Origin: Methanothrix harundinacea
GTDB lineage: Archaea; Halobacteriota; Methanosarcinia; Methanotrichales; Methanotrichaceae
Assembly (NCBI GenBank): GCA_001509375.1
Contig: LGFT01000001.1
Location: forward strand, 27,836-91,835
Reading direction: 5' to 3'
Length of the DNA: 64,000 nucleotides
Under the pieces are notes generated by a model that had not been told where the DNA came from, made no database searches, and was given only the letters and a program-made list of their open reading frames with translations. Below, in pieces: positions 9,401-17,722 of the stretch (the first letter of the stretch is position 1; each line of letters starts with the position of its first letter). The translations under genes were made by a program, and so were the position numbers.

Positions 9401-10164
9401 GCGATGCAAAATACGAGGTGACAGATACCCACTGCCACCTCGACTTCAAAAACTTCAACAAGGACAGAGATGAGGTAATCCAGAGAGCCTTAAAGGCCGG
9501 GGTGACGACGATGATCAACTCCGGGATCGACCTCAAGACCAACAGGAAAACTCTCGAGCTCGCAAAAAAATACAATTTCATTCACGCGACCTTGGGCCTC
9601 AACCCGAACGGCCTCGGCGAGATGACCGACGAGGAGGTGACCTCCACCCTCGACCAGATCCGATCTCACGCAAAAGAGATCGTCGGCGTCGGCGAGGCGG
9701 GCCTCGACTACTACCGCTGTCCCGACGAAAAGGGACGGGACCGACAGCGAGCGGTCTTCAGGAAGGTTGTGGACCTCTCGAGGGAGCTGGACCTCCCCCA
9801 GGTGATCCACGCCCGTCTCGCCGAGGACGAGGCCTTCGATATGGTGAAAGACCTGAACAAGGTCGTCTTCCACTGCTACAGTGGGACGGTGGGGACGATG
9901 AGAGACGCCGTCGACCGGGGCTTTTACATATCCCTCGCCACCGTCGTCTGCAAGTCCGCACAGCACCAGGTTCTGGCGAGACAGGTCCCCCTGGAACTGC
10001 TTTTGGTCGAGACCGATAGCCCTTTCCTCTCTCCAAAAAAGGGGAGGAACGAACCCTCATACGTTATGGAAGCCCTCAAACTGATCGCCAGGATCAAGGA
10101 CCTTCCGCCTGAAGATGTGGCAGAAGCCACTACCGCAAACGCCAAACGTATTTTCTACCTCTGA
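9397..10164 (+). CDS. TatD family metal-dependent hydrolase
   Basis: VTDTHCHLDF, GVGEAGLDYY, ETDSPFLSP. Confidence 0.93.
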   Translation: MSDAKYEVTDTHCHLDFKNFNKDRDEVIQRALKAGVTTMINSGIDLKTNRKTLELAKKYNFIHATLGLNPNGLGEMTDEEVTSTLDQIRSHAKEIVGVGEAGLDYYRCPDEKGRDRQRAVFRKVVDLSRELDLPQVIHARLAEDEAFDMVKDLNKVVFHCYSGTVGTMRDAVDRGFYISLATVVCKSAQHQVLARQVPLELLLVETDSPFLSPKKGRNEPSYVMEALKLIARIKDLPPEDVAEATTANAKRIFYL

Positions 10165-10352
10165 GCGGGAGCCGTTATCCCGCTCCGCGGCTTTATCCCT
10201 GATCCTCTTGTATGCGACTCTTAACCTGCCCGACTCTGATCTGACCTTCTAATCTGATTTGATCTTATGACCTCATCCCTTCGAGATAAGATGGAAAATT
10301 ATATCAGATCGACGTGAAAATCACTGTGTAAGCGAGATGGACCAGTGATCTG

Positions 10353-10838
10353 ATGCCGATACGCTTCGAACACATAATGAAGTATTTGGGCTCCAAGAAG
10401 GAGAAGGGGAGGAAGAAGATCGGCCTGTTGGTGGATGGGCCCAACATGCTCCGAAAGGAGTTCCAGATCGACCTGGAGGAGATCAGAGACATCCTGAAGG
10501 ACTATGGCGATATCAAGGTGGGCCGGGTATTCCTAAACCAGTACGCATCCGAGAAGCTGGTGGAGGCAGTGGAGAATCAGGGATTTGAGCCCGTGATCTG
10601 CACGAGCGACGTCGACGTGAAGCTGGCGGTGGAGGCGATGGATATGATCTACAACCCCATCATAGACACCATCGCTCTCGTCACGAGGGACGCCGACTTC
10701 AAACCGGTCCTTCTGAAGGCGATGGAGCATGGAAAAGAGACTATAATCTTCGGGGCGGAGCCTGGATTCTCTGTCGCTCTTAAGAACTCTGCGGATTACG
10801 TCATCGTCCTTCGGGACGGTGAGTACGTGGTCAAGTGA
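10353..10838 (+). CDS. NYN domain protein (TIGR00288/LabA-like putative nuclease)
   Basis: IGLLVDGPNMLRKEFQIDLEEI, DVDVKLAVEAMDM, LVTRDADFKPVLLKA. Confidence 0.85.
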   Translation: MPIRFEHIMKYLGSKKEKGRKKIGLLVDGPNMLRKEFQIDLEEIRDILKDYGDIKVGRVFLNQYASEKLVEAVENQGFEPVICTSDVDVKLAVEAMDMIYNPIIDTIALVTRDADFKPVLLKAMEHGKETIIFGAEPGFSVALKNSADYVIVLRDGEYVVK

Positions 10839-10839
10839 T

Positions 10840-11625
10840 ATGGGTCGCCAGCATCTATTTGTAGGGCCTCTTCCAGATGAGGGGCAGGGCAAAAGGCGAG
10901 GTGAGATCGATTTGAGGGAATATTTTGGGAGGTCGGGACGTGCCTGGGCGAGAGGGCTTTTGGTTCAAGCCGGATGGAAAAGAGACGGCGTCCGTGACGA
11001 TGGCTGGAACGACCCCGACGCCTGGGACGACGATAAGTTTTCCCCCTCTGGAGGTTTCAGGCTTCCTCTGACGTACTCGGGCATAATCCTGGTCATCTGC
11101 GTTTTATTCTTCTTCGTGAGAGTTCTTGCCCCCGTCTTCGCCTTCAACTACCTGGCCTTAAACCCCTCCTTCGTCGCAAGCAGGCCCTGGACCCTCATCA
11201 CCCATATGTTCGTTCATGCGAACATGGAGCACCTATTCTTCAACATGCTATTCCTATTCTTCTTCGGAACGGAGCTGGAGCGGAGGGTAGGCGAGTCGAG
11301 GTTCCTCCAAATCTTCATAATATCGGGGCTTGCTGGAGCCATCGGCCAGATGGCGGTGGTGCCCACTGGTTATATGATGGGGGCGAGCGGCGCCTTATAC
11401 GGCGTCATGGGCTGCCTTGCCGTAATTGCCCCGGAGATCAAGGTTCTCCTCTTCTTTGTGATACCCCTCAGCATAAGGGCAGCTGTGGTCCTCTTTGCGG
11501 TCCTCGACTTCACCATGATGGGGTCTGCAGACAGCATAGCCCACATGGCCCACATAACGGGCCTTCTCGCGGGCCTCGCCTACGGCGGGATGCTCAAAGA
11601 CCGATATCGCTACAGGCACCGTTAA
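10840..11625 (+). CDS. Rhomboid family intramembrane serine protease
   Basis: HMFVHANMEHLFFNMLFLFFFGTELE, GASGALYGVMG, HMAHITGLLAG; multiple TM segments. Confidence 0.92.
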   Translation: MGRQHLFVGPLPDEGQGKRRGEIDLREYFGRSGRAWARGLLVQAGWKRDGVRDDGWNDPDAWDDDKFSPSGGFRLPLTYSGIILVICVLFFFVRVLAPVFAFNYLALNPSFVASRPWTLITHMFVHANMEHLFFNMLFLFFFGTELERRVGESRFLQIFIISGLAGAIGQMAVVPTGYMMGASGALYGVMGCLAVIAPEIKVLLFFVIPLSIRAAVVLFAVLDFTMMGSADSIAHMAHITGLLAGLAYGGMLKDRYRYRHR

Positions 11626-11705
11626 GCTCTACAGGCACCGTTAAGCTCTACAGGCACCGTTAAGCTCTACAGGCACCGTTAAGCTCTACAGGCACCGTTA
11701 AGCTC
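11611..11705 (+). repeat. Tandem repeat, 5 x 19 bp (TACAGGCACCGTTAAGCTC)
   Basis: Five consecutive identical copies read directly; first copy overlaps the rhomboid C-terminus and stop codon. Confidence 0.97.
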
Positions 11706-11813
11706 TTGTGGGGTGGGCGAAAAGCTGAAGTGAAGCTTGGGTCATTTGCGATAGATATGGGCTTTGCATCTTGATAACGTGGTGATAATCTGGGAGATGA
11801 GATCGGAATTATC

Positions 11814-13367
11814 GTGGGGGAGACTAGCGCCCACGAGTTCAAGTTTTTGATCGTTGACGAGGCGAGCAGGGGAAGCTACGTCAAGGTTAAAGACGGCCCC
11901 AGGGGGTGGATCATAGCCCAGGTGGTGGAGGTCACAAGGTCCAACGTCGCCTACAGCATCAGCATCATCGACGAGAATAATTCAGAGGCTAGAGAGCGGG
12001 TCTTGGGCCTCGCTCGGGTGATCGGGGTGACCACGGGCGGAAGGCTCGCGATGCCCACAAACCCCCCCCGGCCTGGAGATCCAGTCCTGAGGGCCGACGC
12101 TCCCTTAATTGAGATGGCCCTGGGCCTATCGAAGGGAAACCTCTACATCGGCCTCCTCGAGGGGCACGACTTGAAGGTGAGACTAGAAGCCGACTCCTTC
12201 GTCCAGAAGCACTGCAGCATCCTCGCAAAGACCGGGAGCGGAAAGTCCTACACCGCCGCGGTGGTCCTGGAGGAGCTCCTGGAGAGGGGGGTCGCCCTTC
12301 TGATCATCGATCCTCACGGCGAGTACGCCTCGATGAAGCAGAAGAACACCAAGGGCGATTTCGCCAAGTACGACGTCACGCCGAGAGGGTACGACGTGAC
12401 CGTCTACTCTCCTGCAAACAAAACGACAGCCCCTCACGCAGACCGTTTCCTCCGGTTCAATGGCAAGAACCTGACCGCCCGGGAGCTCTCTGCTATGCTC
12501 CCAGAGGACGTGACCAACAGCCAGAGGGGGGTCCTCTACGAGGCGATAAAGATCCTCGCCTCTGATGGCGGGACATACGAGCTGGAGGACGTCATCGCCC
12601 AGGCCGAGAAGGACACGAGCAAGGCGAAGTGGGGGCTGATCGGCCATCTCGAGGCTCTGGAGGAGCTGGGCATATTCTCGGGCAAGGCGACGGAACTCGG
12701 GGAACTCCTCCAGAGGGGGAAGGCCTCCGTCATCGAGATGACCGGAGTTCCCCCCGACCTCCAGGGTATGATAGTCGCCAAGCTTCTCTCAGACCTCTTC
12801 GAGGCGAGGAAGAGGGGGCTCGTCAACCCCGGGATGGTCGTCGTCGAGGAGGCCCACAACTACATCCCTGAGAGGGGGAGCGGACGGGCCGCCAGCACCC
12901 CAGTTATACGGACCATAGCCGCCGAGGGCCGCAAGTTCGGCCTCGGCCTTCTCGTCATCAGCCAGAGACCCGCGAGGGTCGATAAAAACGTCATATCCCA
13001 GTGCAACACCCAGATCATCCTCCGGGTCACAAACCCCAACGACCTTCGGGCCCTGAGCAAGGGGATCGAGGGGATGAGCTCGGAGCTGGAGGGGGATATA
13101 AAGAGGCTTCCGCCGGGGACGGCGATGCTGGTGAGCAACGAGATCGAGCATCCCGTCACCGTGAAGATAAGGCCGAGGAAGAGCAGGCACGGGGGGGTGA
13201 GCACTCCCATCGTCGGCTGTGAGAGGGCTAGGGCTGCTGCAGGAGCCGCTAGAGGAGCGAAACCTGGCAGCTCTCTCGTCAGCGGAACAAAAACTGTGCC
13301 CGATGGTGGGCCAAAAGAGAAAAAGGAAGCAAGCGGCGGTTTCCTCAGGAAGATCCTTGGCAAATGA
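11814..13367 (+). CDS. HerA-like ATP-binding protein (DUF87)
   Basis: Walker A AKTGSGKSYTAAVVLEELLERG, LLIIDPHGEYASM, VVVEEAHNYIPE, LVISQRPARVDKNVISQCNTQIILRVTNPNDL. Confidence 0.93.
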   Translation: MGETSAHEFKFLIVDEASRGSYVKVKDGPRGWIIAQVVEVTRSNVAYSISIIDENNSEARERVLGLARVIGVTTGGRLAMPTNPPRPGDPVLRADAPLIEMALGLSKGNLYIGLLEGHDLKVRLEADSFVQKHCSILAKTGSGKSYTAAVVLEELLERGVALLIIDPHGEYASMKQKNTKGDFAKYDVTPRGYDVTVYSPANKTTAPHADRFLRFNGKNLTARELSAMLPEDVTNSQRGVLYEAIKILASDGGTYELEDVIAQAEKDTSKAKWGLIGHLEALEELGIFSGKATELGELLQRGKASVIEMTGVPPDLQGMIVAKLLSDLFEARKRGLVNPGMVVVEEAHNYIPERGSGRAASTPVIRTIAAEGRKFGLGLLVISQRPARVDKNVISQCNTQIILRVTNPNDLRALSKGIEGMSSELEGDIKRLPPGTAMLVSNEIEHPVTVKIRPRKSRHGGVSTPIVGCERARAAAGAARGAKPGSSLVSGTKTVPDGGPKEKKEASGGFLRKILGK

Positions 13368-13432
13368 TCCGGAAGGGACTTATTCTGTCTTCTCAGCCTG
13401 CTCATCGGGGCTTGACTTTTTGGGGCTCATAT

Positions 13433-14605
13433 TCAGGATATCGCCGACGGATTTTCCATCCTGATGAGGAGGATCGCAGCCATAAAAGCCGCCGATGCGC
13501 CGAAGAGAAATGTCGCCTGGGGGTTCAAATACTGCCAGAGAAATCCAGCACCAACCCCCGAGACGATGGCGGATACGCCGACAGCGCCGTAGTAGACCCC
13601 AAAGCCCGTCCCCCTGATCTCCGCCCGGCACAGATCCGAGACGAAGGCCCGCTCAGCTCCGTCGACGATGGCGAAGACGAGGCCGTAGAGGGAGAATAAG
13701 AGGACCAGAACCGGCGTCGATGAGACGAGGGCGAAGCCGAGGGAGACGAGGGCGAATAGCGAGTAACCGAGGGTTAAGACCTTCTTTCTTCCGACCCGGT
13801 CGGACCAGGATCCGCTGGGGATCGAGAATATGGTATACACCAGATTGAAGAGGACGTAGAGGAGGAGGGGCGCGCCGACGGCCATGCCCCCGGAGAAGAA
13901 GTCCGTGGCCCTCAGGATGAAGAACATGTAGCTGAAGTTTGCGAGAGCGAAGAGGGAGGAGATGGCGATGAACTGGCGGAGGTCGGGCGAGATCTCGGAT
14001 AGGTCCGGCCGGATGGTGCATACTGGAGACCTGCTCTTCTCCCTGACGGGGATGAGGGGAAGGAGGGCGACGAAGGCGACGATCCCTGCCACGACGAAGA
14101 TCGTTCTGAAATCCATCCCGCCCTGCCAGAGGAGGTAGGCGAGGACCGACCCGATCACCGCCCCCAGGGAGTCGAGGGCCCGATGGATGCCAAAGCCCCT
14201 CCCCCGCCCCTCTCGGGACGCGGACTCGGCGATGATGGCGTCCCGGGGGGCAGACCGTACCCCCTTGCCGGACCGCTCCAGAGTCTTGAGGACGAGGACC
14301 TGCTGCCAGCTCGCTGCGATTGCGAGGAAGAGCTTTCCCGCGGCGGAGATGCCGTAACCCGCCGCGACGAGGGGCTTTCTTCGTCCCATCCGGTCCGACC
14401 AGCACCCTGAGACGACCTTGAGGAGGCTGGGGAGGCCGTCGGAAAGCCCCCCGATCAGTCCGACGGCAACGCCGCCGGCGCCCAGAGATGCGATGAAGAG
14501 CGGCAGTATCGGCTGGATGATCTCGCTGCTGGCGTCGTTTAGGAGGCTCACAAGGCCCAGGAGGTATATGTTCCTCTTCCCCTCTTCTCGGGATTCCGCC
14601 TTCAT
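13433..14605 (-). CDS. MFS transporter
   Basis: SDGLPSLLKVVSGCWSDRMGRRKPLV, 12-TM-like hydrophobic pattern. Confidence 0.9.
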   Translation of the reverse strand: MKAESREEGKRNIYLLGLVSLLNDASSEIIQPILPLFIASLGAGGVAVGLIGGLSDGLPSLLKVVSGCWSDRMGRRKPLVAAGYGISAAGKLFLAIAASWQQVLVLKTLERSGKGVRSAPRDAIIAESASREGRGRGFGIHRALDSLGAVIGSVLAYLLWQGGMDFRTIFVVAGIVAFVALLPLIPVREKSRSPVCTIRPDLSEISPDLRQFIAISSLFALANFSYMFFILRATDFFSGGMAVGAPLLLYVLFNLVYTIFSIPSGSWSDRVGRKKVLTLGYSLFALVSLGFALVSSTPVLVLLFSLYGLVFAIVDGAERAFVSDLCRAEIRGTGFGVYYGAVGVSAIVSGVGAGFLWQYLNPQATFLFGASAAFMAAILLIRMENPSAIS

Positions 14606-14753
14606 TGATGAAATCTAGGCTGAAAGATAACAATAATGTTTCGGTCCGTTTCGATTTTGTATGCGGTTCAAAGATTCACGAAGGTTGTTTATAGTATAGG
14701 ACCCGAAAATATCGGAGAAGATGAGATCGATCCCGTCATGGTGGGATGGCAGA

Positions 14754-15446
14754 ATGAAAGTCGAGGCACCTCTCTTGGCGACCCTCTCTCTCGCGATGGT
14801 CATCGCAGGATTTGCCGCTGCTGTCTCCCCCGGCGATCAGCTAGTCTCCCTCCTGGAAGAGGGTGAGTATCCGCCAAAGGTGCCAGTGGGTCCAGCTCTC
14901 GCGGATCTGGGCCTGGTCTTGGCCGGAACCGGGGTCGCCTCGAACTCCACGGCAGACCTTCCCCTCACCCTGATGGTTGAGAGGACGAGGCTGATCCGGC
15001 CCTCTCACGCTGAAAATCTCTTTGACAAACTGGGCAGAATCGATGCATTTGTGGTCGGAGGATCGAGCTTTGAAGGATCCGATTATGAGGGTCACATGCT
15101 CCTCTCCGATAGGCCCTACCTTCTCGGCGAGATTGAGATTTCCGGCGGGGAGGAGGTCTCGGAGCTGGAGGCGGATGTGCTGAAGAAGACCTCGGGAGGC
15201 GGCGAGGAAGACGTAGGCCGCTTCTATATCAAGACGGAAAGGCGGGAACGCCTCTGGGATGGCGAGGGCGTCTTGTCCATAGAGGACGACGTTATTCGAG
15301 GCGATTACAAGGTCATTCTCGGGATGACGCCTCAAGCTGAAAGAAGGTCCGAGGAGGTCCGGATCGTCTCAGGATCGCCACCTGACATATCAACGATCAC
15401 GTCTTCAGTTTCGAATACGGGAAAACCTGGATTGATATGGAAATGA
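14754..15446 (+). CDS. Secreted hypothetical protein
   Basis: Signal-peptide-like MKVEAPLLATLSLAMVIAGFAAAVS. Confidence 0.6.
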   Translation: MKVEAPLLATLSLAMVIAGFAAAVSPGDQLVSLLEEGEYPPKVPVGPALADLGLVLAGTGVASNSTADLPLTLMVERTRLIRPSHAENLFDKLGRIDAFVVGGSSFEGSDYEGHMLLSDRPYLLGEIEISGGEEVSELEADVLKKTSGGGEEDVGRFYIKTERRERLWDGEGVLSIEDDVIRGDYKVILGMTPQAERRSEEVRIVSGSPPDISTITSSVSNTGKPGLIWK

Positions 15447-15450
15447 CGAA

Positions 15451-15930
15451 ATGAGACGAGCAGACTTAATCAAGCTGGCCGCGTCCCTTGGCGCCTGCTA
15501 CCTCGCGGCCTTCCTGGGGTCGATATTCACCATGCCGAACGTGCCCGTCTGGTACGCCTCATTGGCGAGGCCCTTCTTTGCCCCACCCGGCTGGGTCTTC
15601 GCCCCGGTCTGGACCGCCCTATACACCCTGATGGGGCTCTCCGCCTACCTGATCTTGCGGGAGGGGATGAACGACCCGAAGGTAAAACCGGCATTGTCGG
15701 TCTTCGTCCTCCAGCTTGTCGTTAACGTGTCCTGGTCTGCGGCCTTCTTCGGCCTCCGCTCCCCTCTGGCGGGGCTCGCCGTCATCGTCCTACTCTGGGC
15801 TCTCATCGCCCTGACGATTCAGAAGTTCTGGGCTATTTCGAGGACTGCGGGAGCCCTTCTTCTGCCCTACCTAATCTGGGTGAGTTTCGCGGCGATTCTG
15901 AACTTTGGGATCTGGAGACTCAATCCATGA
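15451..15930 (+). CDS. tspO: TspO/MBR family protein
   Basis: NVPVWYASLARPFFAPPGWVFAPVWTALYTLMGLSAYLI, WSAAFFGLRSP. Confidence 0.93.
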   Translation: MRRADLIKLAASLGACYLAAFLGSIFTMPNVPVWYASLARPFFAPPGWVFAPVWTALYTLMGLSAYLILREGMNDPKVKPALSVFVLQLVVNVSWSAAFFGLRSPLAGLAVIVLLWALIALTIQKFWAISRTAGALLLPYLIWVSFAAILNFGIWRLNP

Positions 15931-15990
15931 CTTGTCTTAAATTCTTGTACCAATAACATTTTAATGGTTTGAAGCCCTCTATGGAGTCAG

Positions 15991-16386
15991 GTGATACGAA
16001 TGTCCGAAGAGAATAGACATCTGGGCGAGATGATAAACACCTTCGATGCAGCAGCAGGGGAGGCTCTGGGAAAAAGAGAGAGCCACACCCCCAGGATCGA
16101 GGCGCCGAAGGCCGTAGGTGCCGATGAGCCCTTCAAGCTGAAGGTCTCCGTCCAAAACCACCCAAACAAGGCCGAGCACTCCATCAGGTGGATCGAGGTC
16201 TACTTCCGGGAGGAGGGAAGGCCCTTCAACCCCATCATGCTGGCAAGGATGGAGTTCGCCCCGGTCTACTCAGAGCCCGAGGCGAAGCTTAAGGTGAAGC
16301 TATCCAAGTCCGGCTCAATCATGGCCGTTGAATACTGCAACGTCCACGGTCTCTGGTCTGCAAAAGAAGATATAAAGGTGGGATAA
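15991..16386 (+). CDS. Superoxide reductase (class II desulfoferrodoxin/neelaredoxin)
   Basis: HTPRIEAP, QNHPNKAEHSIRWIEVYF, EYCNVHGLW ligands. Confidence 0.9.
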   Translation: MIRMSEENRHLGEMINTFDAAAGEALGKRESHTPRIEAPKAVGADEPFKLKVSVQNHPNKAEHSIRWIEVYFREEGRPFNPIMLARMEFAPVYSEPEAKLKVKLSKSGSIMAVEYCNVHGLWSAKEDIKVG

Positions 16387-16410
16387 ACCCCACCTGATCT
16401 CTTTTTTTCA

Positions 16411-16956
16411 TCAGGCCGAGCTCACGATCAGCAGCCCAAATAAGATGTTCAGGGCCATCAGCAGAAGGGCGGTCCTGCCTAAGAGCCTGTGGACCCTTCT
16501 GATCTTTGCCTTATCCTCCTTCGCCGCCCTCAGCTGGAGAAGCCCCAAGCTCGGCGTGGCTATGAGCAGAAGAATAACGAACGTGCCGAGGTAGGCGTGG
16601 GGAACTCTGAAGTGCTCCTGAGATGCTGCGGAGATCATGTAGGCTGCCATCGCCATTCCGGCGAGGGCAAAGGAGACTCCCGAAATTTCGAGAAGCTTAT
16701 GCCTTTTCAGCCACCCCTTCTCTTTTCCCCTGGCGACGGTCATACCCCAGACCAGGAGCAGAAAACCCAGGATCACGAGGGAAGCGTGATAGGGCCAAAG
16801 CCTCACGATCTCGGCGGGAATTTCGCTGGGTGCCTCGGAGGCTCCGCACCCAGGGGCTGCGCTCATGAAGATCGCTAAGAATATAGCCCACGAGAATTTG
16901 GCCATCAATCCTTTGAGACTGCGGGTTTCCTCTTCCATCTTGACGTGGTAGGTCAT
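16411..16956 (-). CDS. Cytochrome b561-like / four-histidine membrane protein
   Basis: Multiple TM helices with spaced His (YHASL, RHKLLE, PHAYLG, VHRLLGR). Confidence 0.5.
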   Translation of the reverse strand: MTYHVKMEEETRSLKGLMAKFSWAIFLAIFMSAAPGCGASEAPSEIPAEIVRLWPYHASLVILGFLLLVWGMTVARGKEKGWLKRHKLLEISGVSFALAGMAMAAYMISAASQEHFRVPHAYLGTFVILLLIATPSLGLLQLRAAKEDKAKIRRVHRLLGRTALLLMALNILFGLLIVSSA

Positions 16957-17155
16957 AACTCTGACCTCGTGCAGGAGAATGACTATCTTTCTTCCTCCAT
17001 AATAGGCATGTCTTTATTAAATTCATTGATCAAAGATATCTGCCAAAGCAGGGACGGATCCGAACTAAAAAGAAAAAGTTGGCGCAGTTAGGGGGGTCGC
17101 CTCCGGAACGGGGACCCTTTCGCCATCATGGAGAATGTCGAGGAGGCAAGAGAAG

Positions 17156-17443
17156 CTAACGCTCCGCCTCCGCCTCCACTTCCATGATCAGCTTCTCTCC
17201 GCCGCTGACATACGTCATGTAGTGAATGACTAAGCATATGCCCCAGCCGATGGGCGAAAACCAGGGTTGCCAGACGGGCAGAGTAGCACCAGCCTCATTT
17301 ATGGCGGGTATTACCATCATGTAGTTTATCGCCAACCACACGATGTTAACCACCAGGTAGATCACGAGGTGCGTCGTGAACAGCTTCTTCATCCGCGCCT
17401 GCATGGCTGTTCTAAACGCCTTTTTGTACGCTTCGTCGGCCAT
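17156..17443 (-). CDS. 2TM domain-containing protein
   Basis: MADEAYKKAFRTAMQARMKKLFTTHLVIYLVVNIVWLAINYMM resembles the 2TM family. Confidence 0.65.
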   Translation of the reverse strand: MADEAYKKAFRTAMQARMKKLFTTHLVIYLVVNIVWLAINYMMVIPAINEAGATLPVWQPWFSPIGWGICLVIHYMTYVSGGEKLIMEVEAEAER

Positions 17444-17722
17444 TTTTTTCCTCACCTCCTGAACAGAAACACCTTCTATATGTATGTCCGTCAATATATA
17501 AGTCTTTCTAGAGTAATTTCGCATCAGCGGACTAATGTCATTTTTCCTGTGATGATCGATATCACAACAGAGATCTGCCAAATCATGAGGCTTCAGGTCG
17601 GTGAGGCACAAATTAAATTTATATTAATATTTCATATTTTTAAAATCTTTGCAGATCGGCAGGCTTATATTTAAACAGCTGCTTTATATTCCGGAGCTTC
17701 TGCTAGCTTAGAGGTCAGATCC

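Noticed and set aside
7832-9409. 525-aa antisense ORF opposite the isopropylmalate synthase
   Set aside because: Low-complexity composition typical of an antisense shadow of a strongly conserved sense gene.
13653-14633. 326-aa minus-strand ORF overlapping the MFS transporter in another frame
   Set aside because: Arg/Pro-rich alternative frame of the MFS gene, no family signal.
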